From NCBI GenBank assembly GCA_000415505.1, contig KE354345.1:1-51347 (forward strand): 51,347 nt of DNA, given 5' to 3'. A model generated the notes under the pieces. It saw only the letters and a program-made list of their open reading frames with translations, was not told the origin of the DNA and did not search any database. Position 1 is the stretch's first letter. Each line of letters begins with the position of its first letter. Positions 26,303-35,169 of the stretch are shown here, in pieces. The DNA is from Streptomyces afghaniensis 772 (GTDB lineage Bacteria; Actinomycetota; Actinomycetes; Streptomycetales; Streptomycetaceae). The translations under genes and the position numbers were made by a program.

Positions 26303-26456
26303 GGTGGCGGCAAAGTGTGTTTGCGAGACCCCTTGAACATGCGGGAACGCCTCCGCTCGGGATCAGAGTGTTCCGTACTTTCTTGATAAACGCTACAGTC
26401 ACCGCATCACCTCTCCCCTCGAACCGGGAGAGGGCCGATGAGCCGCCGGAGGAGCC

Positions 26457-27995
26457 ATGTCGCTGCTGCCACTCGACCGTCGCGCCCAGGAGACACCCGA
26501 CGAGCCCGCCCTGGTGGACGACCTGGGCGTGCTGTCCTGGTCCGGCCTCGCCGACCGGGTGGCGCGGGCGGCGGCGCGGCTGCTGGAGTTCGCGCCCGGG
26601 CCCGACGACCGGATCGCCGTCCTCGGTGACAACGCGATCCCGACTCTGGTGGCCCATCTGGCCGGCCTGCGCGCCGGGGTCGGGACCGTGGCCACGTCCC
26701 GGAACCTCACCTCGGGCGAACTCGTCGACCAGATCATCGACGCGGGCGTGACCGCGATCGTCACCGGTCCCGCCGGGGCGGGTGCCGCCCTGGACGCGGC
26801 CCGGGAACTGGGCCTGCCGCTGGTCATGCACGGAACGCCGGCCGCAGGGCACGCCTTCGACTGGGACCTGTGGCTGGCGGCCGCACCGGCCGGACGTGCC
26901 GTCCCGGCGGACCGGCCCGCCCGGCCTCCGCTCGTCTACACCTCGGGCACCACCGGACGGGCGCGCGGCACCGAGGTGCGCTGGGTGAGCGGCCCGGTCA
27001 CCGACAGCGCCGCCTACCTCACCGCGATGTCCGCCCGGCCCGGATTCCCGCCGGGGCCGCACCTGGTGTGCGGCCCGCTCCAGCACAACGCGCCGCTGAC
27101 CTCGCTGCGGCACCTGGCGGCCGGTCAGCCGGTGGTCGTCCTCGGCAGGTACGACGGGGAGACGTTCCTCAGCCGGGTGCAAAGGTGGCGGGTCTCCTCG
27201 ACGGTGATGGTGCCCACCCACTTCCAGCGGCTGCTCGCCCTCCCGGAGGAGGTCCGCGCCCGGTACGACGTCTCCAGCCTGCGGCAGGTGTCCCACACCG
27301 GCTCGGCGTGTCCGCCGGACGTGAAGCGAGCCATGATCGAGTGGTTCGGTCCGGTGCTGACCGAGTCGTACGGCGCCAGCGAGGCGGGCACCGTGGCCCG
27401 CATCAGCAGCGCCGAGTGGCTGGCGCACCCGGGCTCGGTCGGGCGCGTCCGGGCCCCGTTCGAGGTCCTGGTCACCGACGACGACGGCCGGCCACTGCCG
27501 CCCGGCGAACGCGGACTGCTGGCCTTCCGGGCACCCGACGACCAGGGCGTCCGCTACCACGCGGACCCGGACAAGACCAGGTCCGCCTATCTCTCCCCCG
27601 GCGTCTTCACGCTCGGCGACATCGGCTACGTCGACGCGGACGGCTACATCTTCATCACCGACCGGGCCGCGGACGTGGTGGTCTCCGGCGGCGTGAACCT
27701 GTACCCGGCCGAGAGCGAGGCGGTCCTGCGCCAGCACCCGGCGGTCGCCGAGGTCGCGGTCGTCGGCGTGCCCGACCCGGACTTCGGCGAGTCCCTGCGG
27801 GCGCTGGTCGTGGTGGCGGCGGAGGAGCCGCCGGCCGATGAGCTGGACCGGTTCTGCCGCGAGCACCTCGCCGCCCACAAGTGCCCGAAGTCCTACGAGT
27901 TCGTCCCCGAGCTGCTGCGCAACGCCATGGGCAAGCTCGACAAGCGTGCGATGCGCCGCCCGTACTGGCACTCCGAGCGAACCATCGCCGGCTGA
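26457..27995 (+). CDS. Acyl-CoA synthetase (AMP-forming)
   Basis: 512 residues, ANL superfamily. The P-loop motif A3 is YTSGTTGRARG, with Arg-Ala-Arg where the family has Arg/Lys-Pro-Lys-Gly. A5 is ESYGASEAG, A7-A8 is LGDIGYVDADGYIFITDRAADVVVSGGVNLYP, and the catalytic A10 Lys is in NAMGKLDKRAM. It activates a carboxylic acid as acyl-AMP and then acyl-CoA. GGAGGAG precedes the ATG. First gene of the plus-strand set ligase, phosphatase, thiolase, reductase. The A3 substitution may weaken the first half-reaction but the rest is intact. Confidence 0.9.
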   Translation: MSLLPLDRRAQETPDEPALVDDLGVLSWSGLADRVARAAARLLEFAPGPDDRIAVLGDNAIPTLVAHLAGLRAGVGTVATSRNLTSGELVDQIIDAGVTAIVTGPAGAGAALDAARELGLPLVMHGTPAAGHAFDWDLWLAAAPAGRAVPADRPARPPLVYTSGTTGRARGTEVRWVSGPVTDSAAYLTAMSARPGFPPGPHLVCGPLQHNAPLTSLRHLAAGQPVVVLGRYDGETFLSRVQRWRVSSTVMVPTHFQRLLALPEEVRARYDVSSLRQVSHTGSACPPDVKRAMIEWFGPVLTESYGASEAGTVARISSAEWLAHPGSVGRVRAPFEVLVTDDDGRPLPPGERGLLAFRAPDDQGVRYHADPDKTRSAYLSPGVFTLGDIGYVDADGYIFITDRAADVVVSGGVNLYPAESEAVLRQHPAVAEVAVVGVPDPDFGESLRALVVVAAEEPPADELDRFCREHLAAHKCPKSYEFVPELLRNAMGKLDKRAMRRPYWHSERTIAG

Positions 27996-28022
27996 GCCGG
28001 GCTCCCCCAGTAAGGACCACCC

Positions 28023-28628
28023 ATGACCGAACTCCTCCTCATCCGGCACGGCCTCCCCCTGGCGGGCGTGTTCGACCCCGGGCTGTCGCCGGAGGGCACC
28101 GCACAGGCCGAGCGCCTCGCCGCCTGGCTCGTGCACGAGGACGTCGACGCCCTGTACTCCAGCCCGTACCGGCGTGCCCGCGAGACCGTGGCACCCCTGG
28201 AACGCCTCACCGGCATGACCGCCACCGTCCTCGACGACCTGCGCGAGTGGGACACCGACGTGACTCAGCCCTACATGCCACCCGAGCAGATCGGCGCGGA
28301 CGACCCCCGGGCGGCGGCACTCGCCGAGGGGCGCTACGAGGACTTCGTGCCCGAACTGGACTGGGACGCCTTCCGCGCCCGTGCCGGGCGGGCCATGGAC
28401 ACCATCCTCGACGCCCATCCCGGCGGGCGCGTCGCGGTCGTGTGCCACGGCGGCATCACCAACACCTATCTGGCGACGGTGCTCGGCCTGCCCACGATGT
28501 TCTGGTTCCACCCCGACTACACGTCCGTCAGCCGGGTGCGGCGCATGCCCGGCGGCCGGATCGTCCTGCACTCGGTGAACGAGACGGCCCACATGGTCGC
28601 CGAACGTGCCGTCGACGCGGTCGCCTGA
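28023..28628 (+). CDS. Histidine phosphatase superfamily protein
   Basis: 201 residues. The RHG motif LLIRHGLPL holds the phospho-accepting His (residue about 9). The second catalytic part is YSSPYRRARET, and the second His is in VVCHGGITNTYL. The length and single domain fit a phosphoglycerate-mutase-like phosphatase of broad specificity. It starts 27 bases after the ligase stop and 28 bases before the thiolase, an odd companion for beta-oxidation genes unless a phosphate ester is an intermediate. That would complement the PEP-synthase-like phosphotransferase at 12.4-14.1 kb. The alternative is housekeeping dephosphorylation of an unrelated metabolite. Confidence 0.88.
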   Translation: MTELLLIRHGLPLAGVFDPGLSPEGTAQAERLAAWLVHEDVDALYSSPYRRARETVAPLERLTGMTATVLDDLREWDTDVTQPYMPPEQIGADDPRAAALAEGRYEDFVPELDWDAFRARAGRAMDTILDAHPGGRVAVVCHGGITNTYLATVLGLPTMFWFHPDYTSVSRVRRMPGGRIVLHSVNETAHMVAERAVDAVA

Positions 28629-28656
28629 CCCGCCCCACACCCCAGGAGGTCCCGGC

Positions 28657-29847
28657 ATGCCCGGATCCGTCATCGTCGCCGGAGCAAGGACGCCCATCGG
28701 CAGGCTGGCGGGTGCCCTGAGCACCGTGTCCGCGGTCGACCTCGGCGCCCACGCCATCGGCGCGGCACTGGCCGCCGCCCGTCTGGACCCGGCAGCCGTG
28801 GAAGCCGTCGTCATGGGTCATGTCGTGCAGGCCGGGGCCGGCCCGAACTCGGCACGGCAGGCCGCGATCGGCGCCGGCATTCCGTTCTCCGTGCCCGCGA
28901 GCACCGTCAACAAGCTCTGCCTGTCGGGTCTGCACGCCATCGCCCTGGCCGACCTCATGATCACCTCCGGCCGCCACGAGGTGGTCGTCGCCGGTGGCAT
29001 GGAGTCCATGTCGGACGCCCCGCACCTGCTGCGCGGGGCGCGCACCGGCTGGAAGTACGGCTCCGCCGCGGCGGAGGACGCCCTCGACCGCGACGCCCTG
29101 GTCTGCGCCTTCGACGGCGTCTCCATGGGCGCGGCCACCGAGCGCTACCAGCGGCCGTACGCCCTGACCCGCGAAGAGCAGGACGAGTACAGCGCACTGT
29201 CCCATCAACGGGCCGCCCACGCCCAGGAGTCGGGCGCATTGGCCGAGGAGATCGCCCCCGTCACCGTGGCGGGACGCCGGGGCGAGACGGTGGTGGACAC
29301 CGACGAGGGCGTACGGCCGGGAAGCACCGCCGAGAGCCTGGGACGCCTGAGGCCGGCCTTCTCCGGCGCCGGCACCATCACCGCGGGCAACTCCTCACAG
29401 CTCTCCGACGGCGCCGCGGCCGTCGTCGTGATGAGCGCGGAACGCGCCCGGTTCGAGGGCCTGACACCACTCGCCGAGATCGGTGCCTACGGCACGGTCG
29501 CGGGCCCCGACCCCTCACTGCTCGTCCAGCCGGCCGGCGCGGTCCGCGACGCCCTGTCCCGGGACGGCCGACTGAAGGCCGCCGACCTGGACCTGTTCGA
29601 GATCAACGAGGCGTTCGCCGGAGTGGCCCTGGCCTCCGTACGGGAGTTGGACACCCCTCTCGACAAGGTGAACGTCAACGGCGGAGCGATCGCGCTCGGG
29701 CACCCGGTCGGCATGACCGGAGCCCGGCTGGTACTGACTCTCGCGGCCGAACTGCGGCGGCGCGGAGGCGGCAGCGGAGCGGCGGCCCTGTGCGGGGGCG
29801 GCGGCCAGGGCGACGCGCTGTTGCTGCACGTGCCGACCCAGGACTGA
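28657..29847 (+). CDS. Acetyl-CoA C-acyltransferase (thiolase)
   Basis: 396 residues, biosynthetic/degradative thiolase size. The nucleophile is Cys88 in VNKLCLSGLHAIALA. NEAF and ALGHPVGMTGAR supply His and Asn, and the second Cys is in CGGGGQGDA. It cleaves 3-ketoacyl-CoA with CoA, or condenses two acyl-CoAs. AGGAGGT 6 bases upstream is a strong ribosome site. In this operon it would finish the beta-oxidation round begun by ligase and dehydrogenase, with the 3-hydroxyacyl-CoA dehydrogenase at 34.2 kb supplying its substrate. Confidence 0.92.
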   Translation: MPGSVIVAGARTPIGRLAGALSTVSAVDLGAHAIGAALAAARLDPAAVEAVVMGHVVQAGAGPNSARQAAIGAGIPFSVPASTVNKLCLSGLHAIALADLMITSGRHEVVVAGGMESMSDAPHLLRGARTGWKYGSAAAEDALDRDALVCAFDGVSMGAATERYQRPYALTREEQDEYSALSHQRAAHAQESGALAEEIAPVTVAGRRGETVVDTDEGVRPGSTAESLGRLRPAFSGAGTITAGNSSQLSDGAAAVVVMSAERARFEGLTPLAEIGAYGTVAGPDPSLLVQPAGAVRDALSRDGRLKAADLDLFEINEAFAGVALASVRELDTPLDKVNVNGGAIALGHPVGMTGARLVLTLAAELRRRGGGSGAAALCGGGGQGDALLLHVPTQD

Positions 29848-29865
29848 ACCCGGAGCCGAACCATC

Positions 29866-30834
29866 ATGAACGTCCAGCTGACCTCGGTCGACACGACCCT
29901 TGTCGTGGCGGCCCGTACCCTCGCCGCCGACGGCGTCGTCTCCCTCACCCTGCGCCGCCCCGACGGCGGGATGCTTCCCGCCTGGACGCCGGGCGCCCAC
30001 GTCGACGTACTTCTGAACGGTGACGAGGGGGGTCTGATCCGCCAGTACTCCCTGTGCGGAGACCCGGCCGCGCGCGACCTATGGCAGATCGCCGTGCTGC
30101 GCGAGCCGCAGGGTCGCGGCGGCTCCGCGTACGTCCACGATCACCTGCGCGAAGGCGCTGCCGTGCGGGTCCGCGGACCGCGGAACAACTTTCCGCTGCG
30201 GCCCGCCGCACGCCACCTGTTCATCGCCGGCGGCGTCGGCATCACGCCCATCCTCCCGATGGTGGAGGCCGCCGAGGCCGCGGGGGCCGACTGGCGTCTG
30301 CTGTACGGCGGGCGCACCCGGACCTCCATGGCGTTCCTGGACCGCCTCGCCCCGCACGGGGACCGGGTGCTCGTCCGTCCGCAGGACGAGTACGGCCTGC
30401 TGGACCTCGCGACCCATCTGGGCGTGCCCGAGGAAGGCACGCTGGTGCATGCCTGCGGTCCCGAGCCCCTGCTCCAGGCGGTGCAGGAACACTGCAGGGC
30501 CTGGCCTCCCGGCACGCTGGGCGTCGAACGGTTCGCCCCGGTACGGACGGCCGAGACCGGCCCGGCAGGGGCCTTCGAGGTGCAGCTCGCACGATCCGGG
30601 CTCACCCTCACCGTGCCGGCGGACCGCTCGATCCTCGAAACCGTGGAGCAGGCCGGTGTCGCGGTCGACTTCTCCTGCCGGGAAGGCACGTGCGGCACCT
30701 GCGAGACGGACGTACTCGACGGCAAGCCGGACCACCGCGACTCGCTGCTGACCGAGGACGAGCGAGCCTCCGGCGACACCATGCTCATCTGCGTCTCCCG
30801 CTCGTGCGGGACTCGCCTCGTCCTCGACCTGTGA
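29866..30834 (+). CDS. Phthalate-dioxygenase-reductase-type oxidoreductase (FMN/NAD/[2Fe-2S])
   Basis: 322 residues. The flavin domain has RQYSLCGDP, the NAD domain has IAGGVGITPILPM and HACGPEPLL, and the C-terminal plant-type ferredoxin domain has CREGTCGTC plus the distal Cys in ICVSRS. Domain order (flavin, NAD, FeS) is that of phthalate dioxygenase reductase and VanB. It passes electrons from NAD(P)H to Rieske oxygenases directly or through a ferredoxin. No oxygenase gene is adjacent; the nearest are at 10.2 and 16.1 kb, so it probably serves one or both. It starts 18 bases after the thiolase. Confidence 0.92.
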   Translation: MNVQLTSVDTTLVVAARTLAADGVVSLTLRRPDGGMLPAWTPGAHVDVLLNGDEGGLIRQYSLCGDPAARDLWQIAVLREPQGRGGSAYVHDHLREGAAVRVRGPRNNFPLRPAARHLFIAGGVGITPILPMVEAAEAAGADWRLLYGGRTRTSMAFLDRLAPHGDRVLVRPQDEYGLLDLATHLGVPEEGTLVHACGPEPLLQAVQEHCRAWPPGTLGVERFAPVRTAETGPAGAFEVQLARSGLTLTVPADRSILETVEQAGVAVDFSCREGTCGTCETDVLDGKPDHRDSLLTEDERASGDTMLICVSRSCGTRLVLDL

Positions 30835-30855
30835 CGGCGATCACTCCCAACAATT

Positions 30856-30873
30856 TACTAGGACGTCCTAGTA
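30856..30873. promoter_or_regulatory. Perfect 18-base palindrome TACTAGGACGTCCTAGTA (icmF operator)
   Basis: It lies 47 bases upstream of icmF. Its right arm overlaps TAGTAT at 30869-30874, a good -10 hexamer, so a bound repressor would block polymerase. Odd symmetry at every position makes chance unlikely. Confidence 0.75.
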
Positions 30874-30920
30874 TCTCTTCTGTCAGCAGTACCCCCGCCC
30901 TGTCCGGGAAGGCCCCCCCC

Positions 30921-33900
30921 ATGAGCGATCTGCACCGGCCCGTGCACCCTGTCCGCCTGGTCACGGCTTCGGCTCTGTTCGACGGGCACGACGCGTCGAT
31001 CAACATCATGCGGCGCATCTTCCAGTCCCAGGGCGCCGAGGTGATCCACCTGGGACACAACCGGTCGGTGCGGGAGGTCGTGGACGCCGCTCTGGAGGAG
31101 GACGCCCACGGAGTCGCCGTCTCGTCCTACCAGGGCGGGCACGTGGAGTACTTCGAGTACCTGGTCGAGTCGCTGCGCGAGCGGGGAGCCGACCACATCC
31201 GTGTGGTGGGCGGCGGAGGCGGCGTCATCGTCCCCGAGGAGATAGCCCGGCTGCGCGGCAGCGGGGTGACCATCTTCTCGCCCGAGGACGGGCAGCGGAT
31301 GGGCCTGGCCGGGATGGTCAACTCGGTGGTCCAGGACTGCGACTTCGACCTCTGGGACGGCAAGCCGGCCGACGCGTCCGCCGTGCTGGCCGGTGACCGG
31401 TTCGCGATCGCCCGCGCCATCACCGGCGCGGAACTGGGCAAGCTGCCCCCGGATCTCCTGGAGCGGCTGCGGGCCGCCGCCGCGGCACGGGTCATGCCGG
31501 TGCTCGGCATCACCGGCACGGGCGGCTCGGGCAAGTCGTCGCTGACGGACGAGCTGGTACGTCGCTTCCGCCTCGACCAGCAGGACAAGCTGCGGATCGC
31601 CGTGATCGCGGTCGACCCGACCCGCCGCCGCGGCGGCGGGGCACTGCTCGGTGACCGGATCCGCATGAACTCCCTGGACGGGAGCCGGGTCTTCTTCCGC
31701 AGCCTGGCCACCCGTGGCAGTCGCGAGCTGCCCGAGCACCTGACCGACGTCATCGACGTGGTCAAGGCCGCCGGGTTCGACCTGGTGATCGTGGAGACGC
31801 CGGGCATCGGCCAGGGCGACGCGGCGATCGTGCCGTTCGTCGACACCTCGCTGTATGTGATGACACCGGAATTCGGTGCCGCCTCGCAGCTGGAGAAGAT
31901 CGACATGCTCGACTTCGCCGACGTCGTGGCGATCAACAAGTTCGAGCGGCGCGGCGCGCAGGACGCGCTGCGCGACGTCGGCCGCCAACTGGTCCGCAAC
32001 CGTGAGGCGTTCGGCATGCGGCCCGAGGACATGCCGGTGTACGGCACATCGGCGGCGACGTTCAACGACGACGGTGTCACCGCGCTCTACCAGCACCTGA
32101 AGACGGGCCTGGCCGAGAAGGGCCTGCCGCTGTCCGAGGGCGCGCTGGCACCGGTCGCGGTACGCCACTCCTCCGGCATCCGGCAGGTGGTCCCCGCAGC
32201 CCGGGTGCGCTACCTCTCCGAGATCACCGACACGGTCCGCGCGTACCACGCCGAGACCACGCGCCTGGCCGAGGCGGCCAGGAGAGTGCAGCACCTGGAG
32301 GCGGTCAGGGACGAGCTCGTCGAGGCCGGCACCGACGCCGCGAACGTGCAGTCGCTCCTCGACGACGCCCGCAGGCAGCTCCCGCACCAGATCACGGAGC
32401 AGATAGGGAACTGGCCCGCCGTCATCGCCTCCTACGCCGGGGACGAGCAGGTGGTGAAGGTCCGGGACAGGGAGATCCGCACCAAGCTGACCCGGGAGTC
32501 CCTGTCCGGCAACAAGGTCCCACGCGTCGCCCTGCCCCGCTTCACCGACCACGGGGAGCTGGTGCGGTTCTGGCGCGGGGAGAACCTGCCCGGCTACTTC
32601 CCCTTCACAGCCGGGGTGTTCCCCTTCAAGCGCGACGGCGAGGACCCGGCGCGGATGTTCGCCGGTGAGGGCGATCCGTTCCGCACGAACCGGCGCTTCA
32701 AGCTGCTCTCCGAGGGCCAGCCGGCCACCCGCCTGTCCACCGCCTTCGACTCGGTCACGCTCTACGGCCGCGACCCGGACGAACGCCCCGACATCTACGG
32801 CAAGGTCGGCACCTCCGGGGTGTCGGTGGCAACGCTCGCGGACATGAAGGCCCTCTACGACGGCTTCGACCTGACCGCACCCACGACCTCGGTCTCCATG
32901 ACCATCAACGGACCCGCGCCGACGATCCTGGCGTTCTTCCTGAACACCGCGATAGACCAGCAGACGGACCGGTTCCGAGCCGCCGAAGGCCGTGACCCGT
33001 CGCCCGAGGAGGCGGCCGAGCTGCGGGCCCACGCGCTCGCGAGCGTACGCGGCACGGTGCAGGCCGACATCCTCAAGGAGGACCAGGGCCAGAACACCTG
33101 CCTGTTCTCCACCGAGTTCTCCCTGCGGATGATGGCCGACATCCAGGAGTGGTTCATCGCCCACAAGGTCCGCAACTTCTATTCCGTGTCCATCTCCGGC
33201 TACCACATCGCCGAAGCCGGCGCGAACCCCATCAGCCAGCTCGCCTTCACCCTCGCCAACGGCTTCACCTACGTCGAGGCCTACCTCGCCCGGGGCATGC
33301 ACGTCGACGACTTCGCCCCCAACCTGTCGTTCTTCTTCTCCAACGGCATGGACCCCGAGTACTCCGTCCTCGGCCGGGTCGCCCGCCGCATCTGGGCCGT
33401 CGCGATGAAGGAGAAGTACGGGGCGGGCGAACGCAGTCAGAAGCTGAAGTACCACGTCCAGACCTCCGGACGCTCCCTGCACGCCCAGGAGATGGACTTC
33501 AACGACATCCGCACCACCCTCCAGGCCCTCACGGCCATCTACGACAACGCGAACTCGCTGCACACCAACGCCTACGACGAGGCCGTCACCACCCCGTCCG
33601 AGGAGTCGGTGCGGCGGGCGCTGGCGATCCAGCTCGTCATCAACCGCGAGTGGGGCCTGGCCATGAACGAGAACCCCCTCCAGGGGTCGTTCATCATCGA
33701 CGAACTCACGGACCTGGTGGAGGAGGCCGTCCTCCAGGAGTTCGAGCGGATCAGCGAGCGCGGCGGCGTACTGGGCGCGATGGAGACCGGCTACCAGCGG
33801 GGCCGCATCCAGGACGAGTCGATGCTGTACGAGCAGCGCAAGCACGACGGCACCCTGCCCATCATCGGCGTCAACACCTTCCTCCGCCCCGGGGGCGACA

Positions 33901-34148
33901 GCCGGCCTCAGGAGCTGGAACTCGCCCGGGCCACCGAGGAGGAGAAGCAGTCCCAGCTGGAGCGCGTGCGGGACTTCCACGCCGGCCACCGCGACCGGGC
34001 CCACGACGCCCTGGCCGCTCTCAAGAACGCGGCGACGAGCGGCGACAACGTCTTCGCCGTCCTCATGGACGCCACCCGGGTCTGCTCGCTCCAGCAGATC
34101 ACCGAGGCCTTCTTCGAGGTGGGCGGCCAGTACCGCCGCAACGTCTGA
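30921..34148 (+). CDS. icmF: Fused isobutyryl-CoA mutase IcmF
   Basis: 1075 residues. The N-terminal B12-binding domain has the cobalt-ligand His23 in DGHDAS; the usual last Gly of DxHxxG is Ser. SSYQGGH and GGGGGV follow. The middle is a MeaB-type G-protein chaperone with P-loop GITGTGGSGKSS (197-208). The C-terminal part is the mutase barrel. Phe567 (TAGVFPF) and Gln724 (DQGQNT) stand where methylmalonyl-CoA mutase has Tyr and Arg, the signature of isobutyryl-CoA specificity. It interconverts isobutyryl- and n-butyryl-CoA; known IcmFs also act weakly on pivalyl-CoA. GGGAAGG and a C8 run precede the ATG. The open frame continues upstream through the reductase gene but is not coding there. 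Confidence 0.95.
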   Translation: MSDLHRPVHPVRLVTASALFDGHDASINIMRRIFQSQGAEVIHLGHNRSVREVVDAALEEDAHGVAVSSYQGGHVEYFEYLVESLRERGADHIRVVGGGGGVIVPEEIARLRGSGVTIFSPEDGQRMGLAGMVNSVVQDCDFDLWDGKPADASAVLAGDRFAIARAITGAELGKLPPDLLERLRAAAAARVMPVLGITGTGGSGKSSLTDELVRRFRLDQQDKLRIAVIAVDPTRRRGGGALLGDRIRMNSLDGSRVFFRSLATRGSRELPEHLTDVIDVVKAAGFDLVIVETPGIGQGDAAIVPFVDTSLYVMTPEFGAASQLEKIDMLDFADVVAINKFERRGAQDALRDVGRQLVRNREAFGMRPEDMPVYGTSAATFNDDGVTALYQHLKTGLAEKGLPLSEGALAPVAVRHSSGIRQVVPAARVRYLSEITDTVRAYHAETTRLAEAARRVQHLEAVRDELVEAGTDAANVQSLLDDARRQLPHQITEQIGNWPAVIASYAGDEQVVKVRDREIRTKLTRESLSGNKVPRVALPRFTDHGELVRFWRGENLPGYFPFTAGVFPFKRDGEDPARMFAGEGDPFRTNRRFKLLSEGQPATRLSTAFDSVTLYGRDPDERPDIYGKVGTSGVSVATLADMKALYDGFDLTAPTTSVSMTINGPAPTILAFFLNTAIDQQTDRFRAAEGRDPSPEEAAELRAHALASVRGTVQADILKEDQGQNTCLFSTEFSLRMMADIQEWFIAHKVRNFYSVSISGYHIAEAGANPISQLAFTLANGFTYVEAYLARGMHVDDFAPNLSFFFSNGMDPEYSVLGRVARRIWAVAMKEKYGAGERSQKLKYHVQTSGRSLHAQEMDFNDIRTTLQALTAIYDNANSLHTNAYDEAVTTPSEESVRRALAIQLVINREWGLAMNENPLQGSFIIDELTDLVEEAVLQEFERISERGGVLGAMETGYQRGRIQDESMLYEQRKHDGTLPIIGVNTFLRPGGDSRPQELELARATEEEKQSQLERVRDFHAGHRDRAHDALAALKNAATSGDNVFAVLMDATRVCSLQQITEAFFEVGGQYRRNV

Positions 34149-34157
34149 CCCAGCCCC

Positions 34158-34185
34158 GTAGCCGCGGAAACCAACCCGCAGCTAC
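34158..34185 (+). other. Hairpin between icmF and the 3-hydroxyacyl-CoA dehydrogenase
   Basis: GTAGCCGCGG pairs with CCGCAGCTAC (one mismatch) around an 8-base loop. Weak terminator or mRNA-stabilising element; no U-tract. Confidence 0.35.
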
Positions 34186-34204
34186 TCAGCAGATAGGACC
34201 TCAG

Positions 34205-35065
34205 ATGGATCCCGTCACCCGTCTCGGCGTTGTCGGTTGCGGCCTCATGGGCTCCGGCATCGCAGAAGTCGCGGCCCGCAGCGGCATCGACGTCCGAGTC
34301 GCCGAGGCCACGCCGGACGCGCTGGAGGCAGGCCGCCGCCGGCTCACCGCCTCGCTCGACCGAGGCGTACGGCGCGGCAAGCTCAGCGAGGAGCAGCGGG
34401 ACCAGGCCCTCGCGAGGCTTTCCTTCACCCACGACCTCAGCGACCTGGCCGACCGCCAGTTCGTCGTCGAGGCGGTTGCCGAGAACCGCGACATCAAGAC
34501 GGATGTCCTGCGCACCCTGGACAAGGCGGTCGAAGACCCCACGGCGGTCCTGGCCACCAACACCTCATCGATCCCCATCGTCGATCTCGCCGTCGTCACC
34601 GAGCGGCCCGCGCAGGTCATCGGCATGCATTTCTTCAACCCCGTGCCCGTGCAGCAGCTGGTGGAGCTCATTCCCGCCCTCACCACCAGCGCGGACACCG
34701 TGCGGCGCACCCGCGGCTTCGCCGAGCAGCTGGGCAAACAGGCCATCCAGGCGCCCGACCGCTCCGGCTTCGTCGTCAACGCCCTCCTCGTGCCCTACCT
34801 GCTCAGCGCGGTACGGATGGTGGAGTCGGGCTCCGCTCGGCCGGAGGACATCGACCGGGGCATGGAACTCGGATGCGCCCATCCCATGGGGCCGTTGCGC
34901 CTCCTCGACCTCATCGGCCTCGACACCGCCCAGGCCGTGGCCGAGTCGATGTACGAGGAGTTCAAGGAGCCGCTGTACGCACCGCCCGCCCTCCTGCGCC
35001 GCATGGTCGCCGCAGGCCACCTCGGCCGCAAGAGCGGCCGGGGCTTCCACACTTACGACGCCTGA
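34205..35065 (+). CDS. 3-hydroxyacyl-CoA (3-hydroxybutyryl-CoA) dehydrogenase
   Basis: 286 residues, the single-domain 3-hydroxybutyryl-CoA dehydrogenase size. The Rossmann loop is GVVGCGLMGSGIAEVAA, ATNTSSIPI and GMHFFNPVPVQQLVEL hold the catalytic His, and the C-terminal LGCAHPMGPLRLLDLIGLD helix closes the acyl site. It oxidises L-3-hydroxyacyl-CoA with NAD. It follows icmF by 56 bases, so butyryl-CoA made by IcmF could run through crotonyl-CoA to acetoacetyl-CoA here and end at the thiolase of 28.7 kb. A crotonase is not present in the window. Confidence 0.92.
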   Translation: MDPVTRLGVVGCGLMGSGIAEVAARSGIDVRVAEATPDALEAGRRRLTASLDRGVRRGKLSEEQRDQALARLSFTHDLSDLADRQFVVEAVAENRDIKTDVLRTLDKAVEDPTAVLATNTSSIPIVDLAVVTERPAQVIGMHFFNPVPVQQLVELIPALTTSADTVRRTRGFAEQLGKQAIQAPDRSGFVVNALLVPYLLSAVRMVESGSARPEDIDRGMELGCAHPMGPLRLLDLIGLDTAQAVAESMYEEFKEPLYAPPALLRRMVAAGHLGRKSGRGFHTYDA

Positions 35066-35072
35066 ACGACGC

Positions 35073-35105
35073 CCTGCCATGGCCCGTGCCTTCAGGCCCG
35101 GCAGG
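35073..35105 (+). terminator. Probable terminator of the icmF operon
   Basis: CCTGCC pairs with GGCAGG, and an inner GGCC pairs with GGCC, around a 10-base loop, 7 bases after the stop. Confidence 0.4.
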
Positions 35106-35169
35106 TCACCAGTTCCCTTCGTCGTCCCACTGCAGCGAGAACAGCAGCGGAACGGGTAGACGCGTCGGC

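Noticed and set aside
23367-26336. 989-codon open frame on the plus strand
   Set aside because: Lies opposite ThuA, SDR and acyl-CoA dehydrogenase, all with clear motifs; the translation has no domains.
30054-30920. Upstream extension of the icmF frame
   Set aside because: It overlaps the reductase gene in a different frame, has no family similarity and crosses the palindromic operator; icmF starts at 30921 with a ribosome site.
30858-34004. 1048-codon open frame on the minus strand
   Set aside because: Perfect antisense of icmF; composition artefact.
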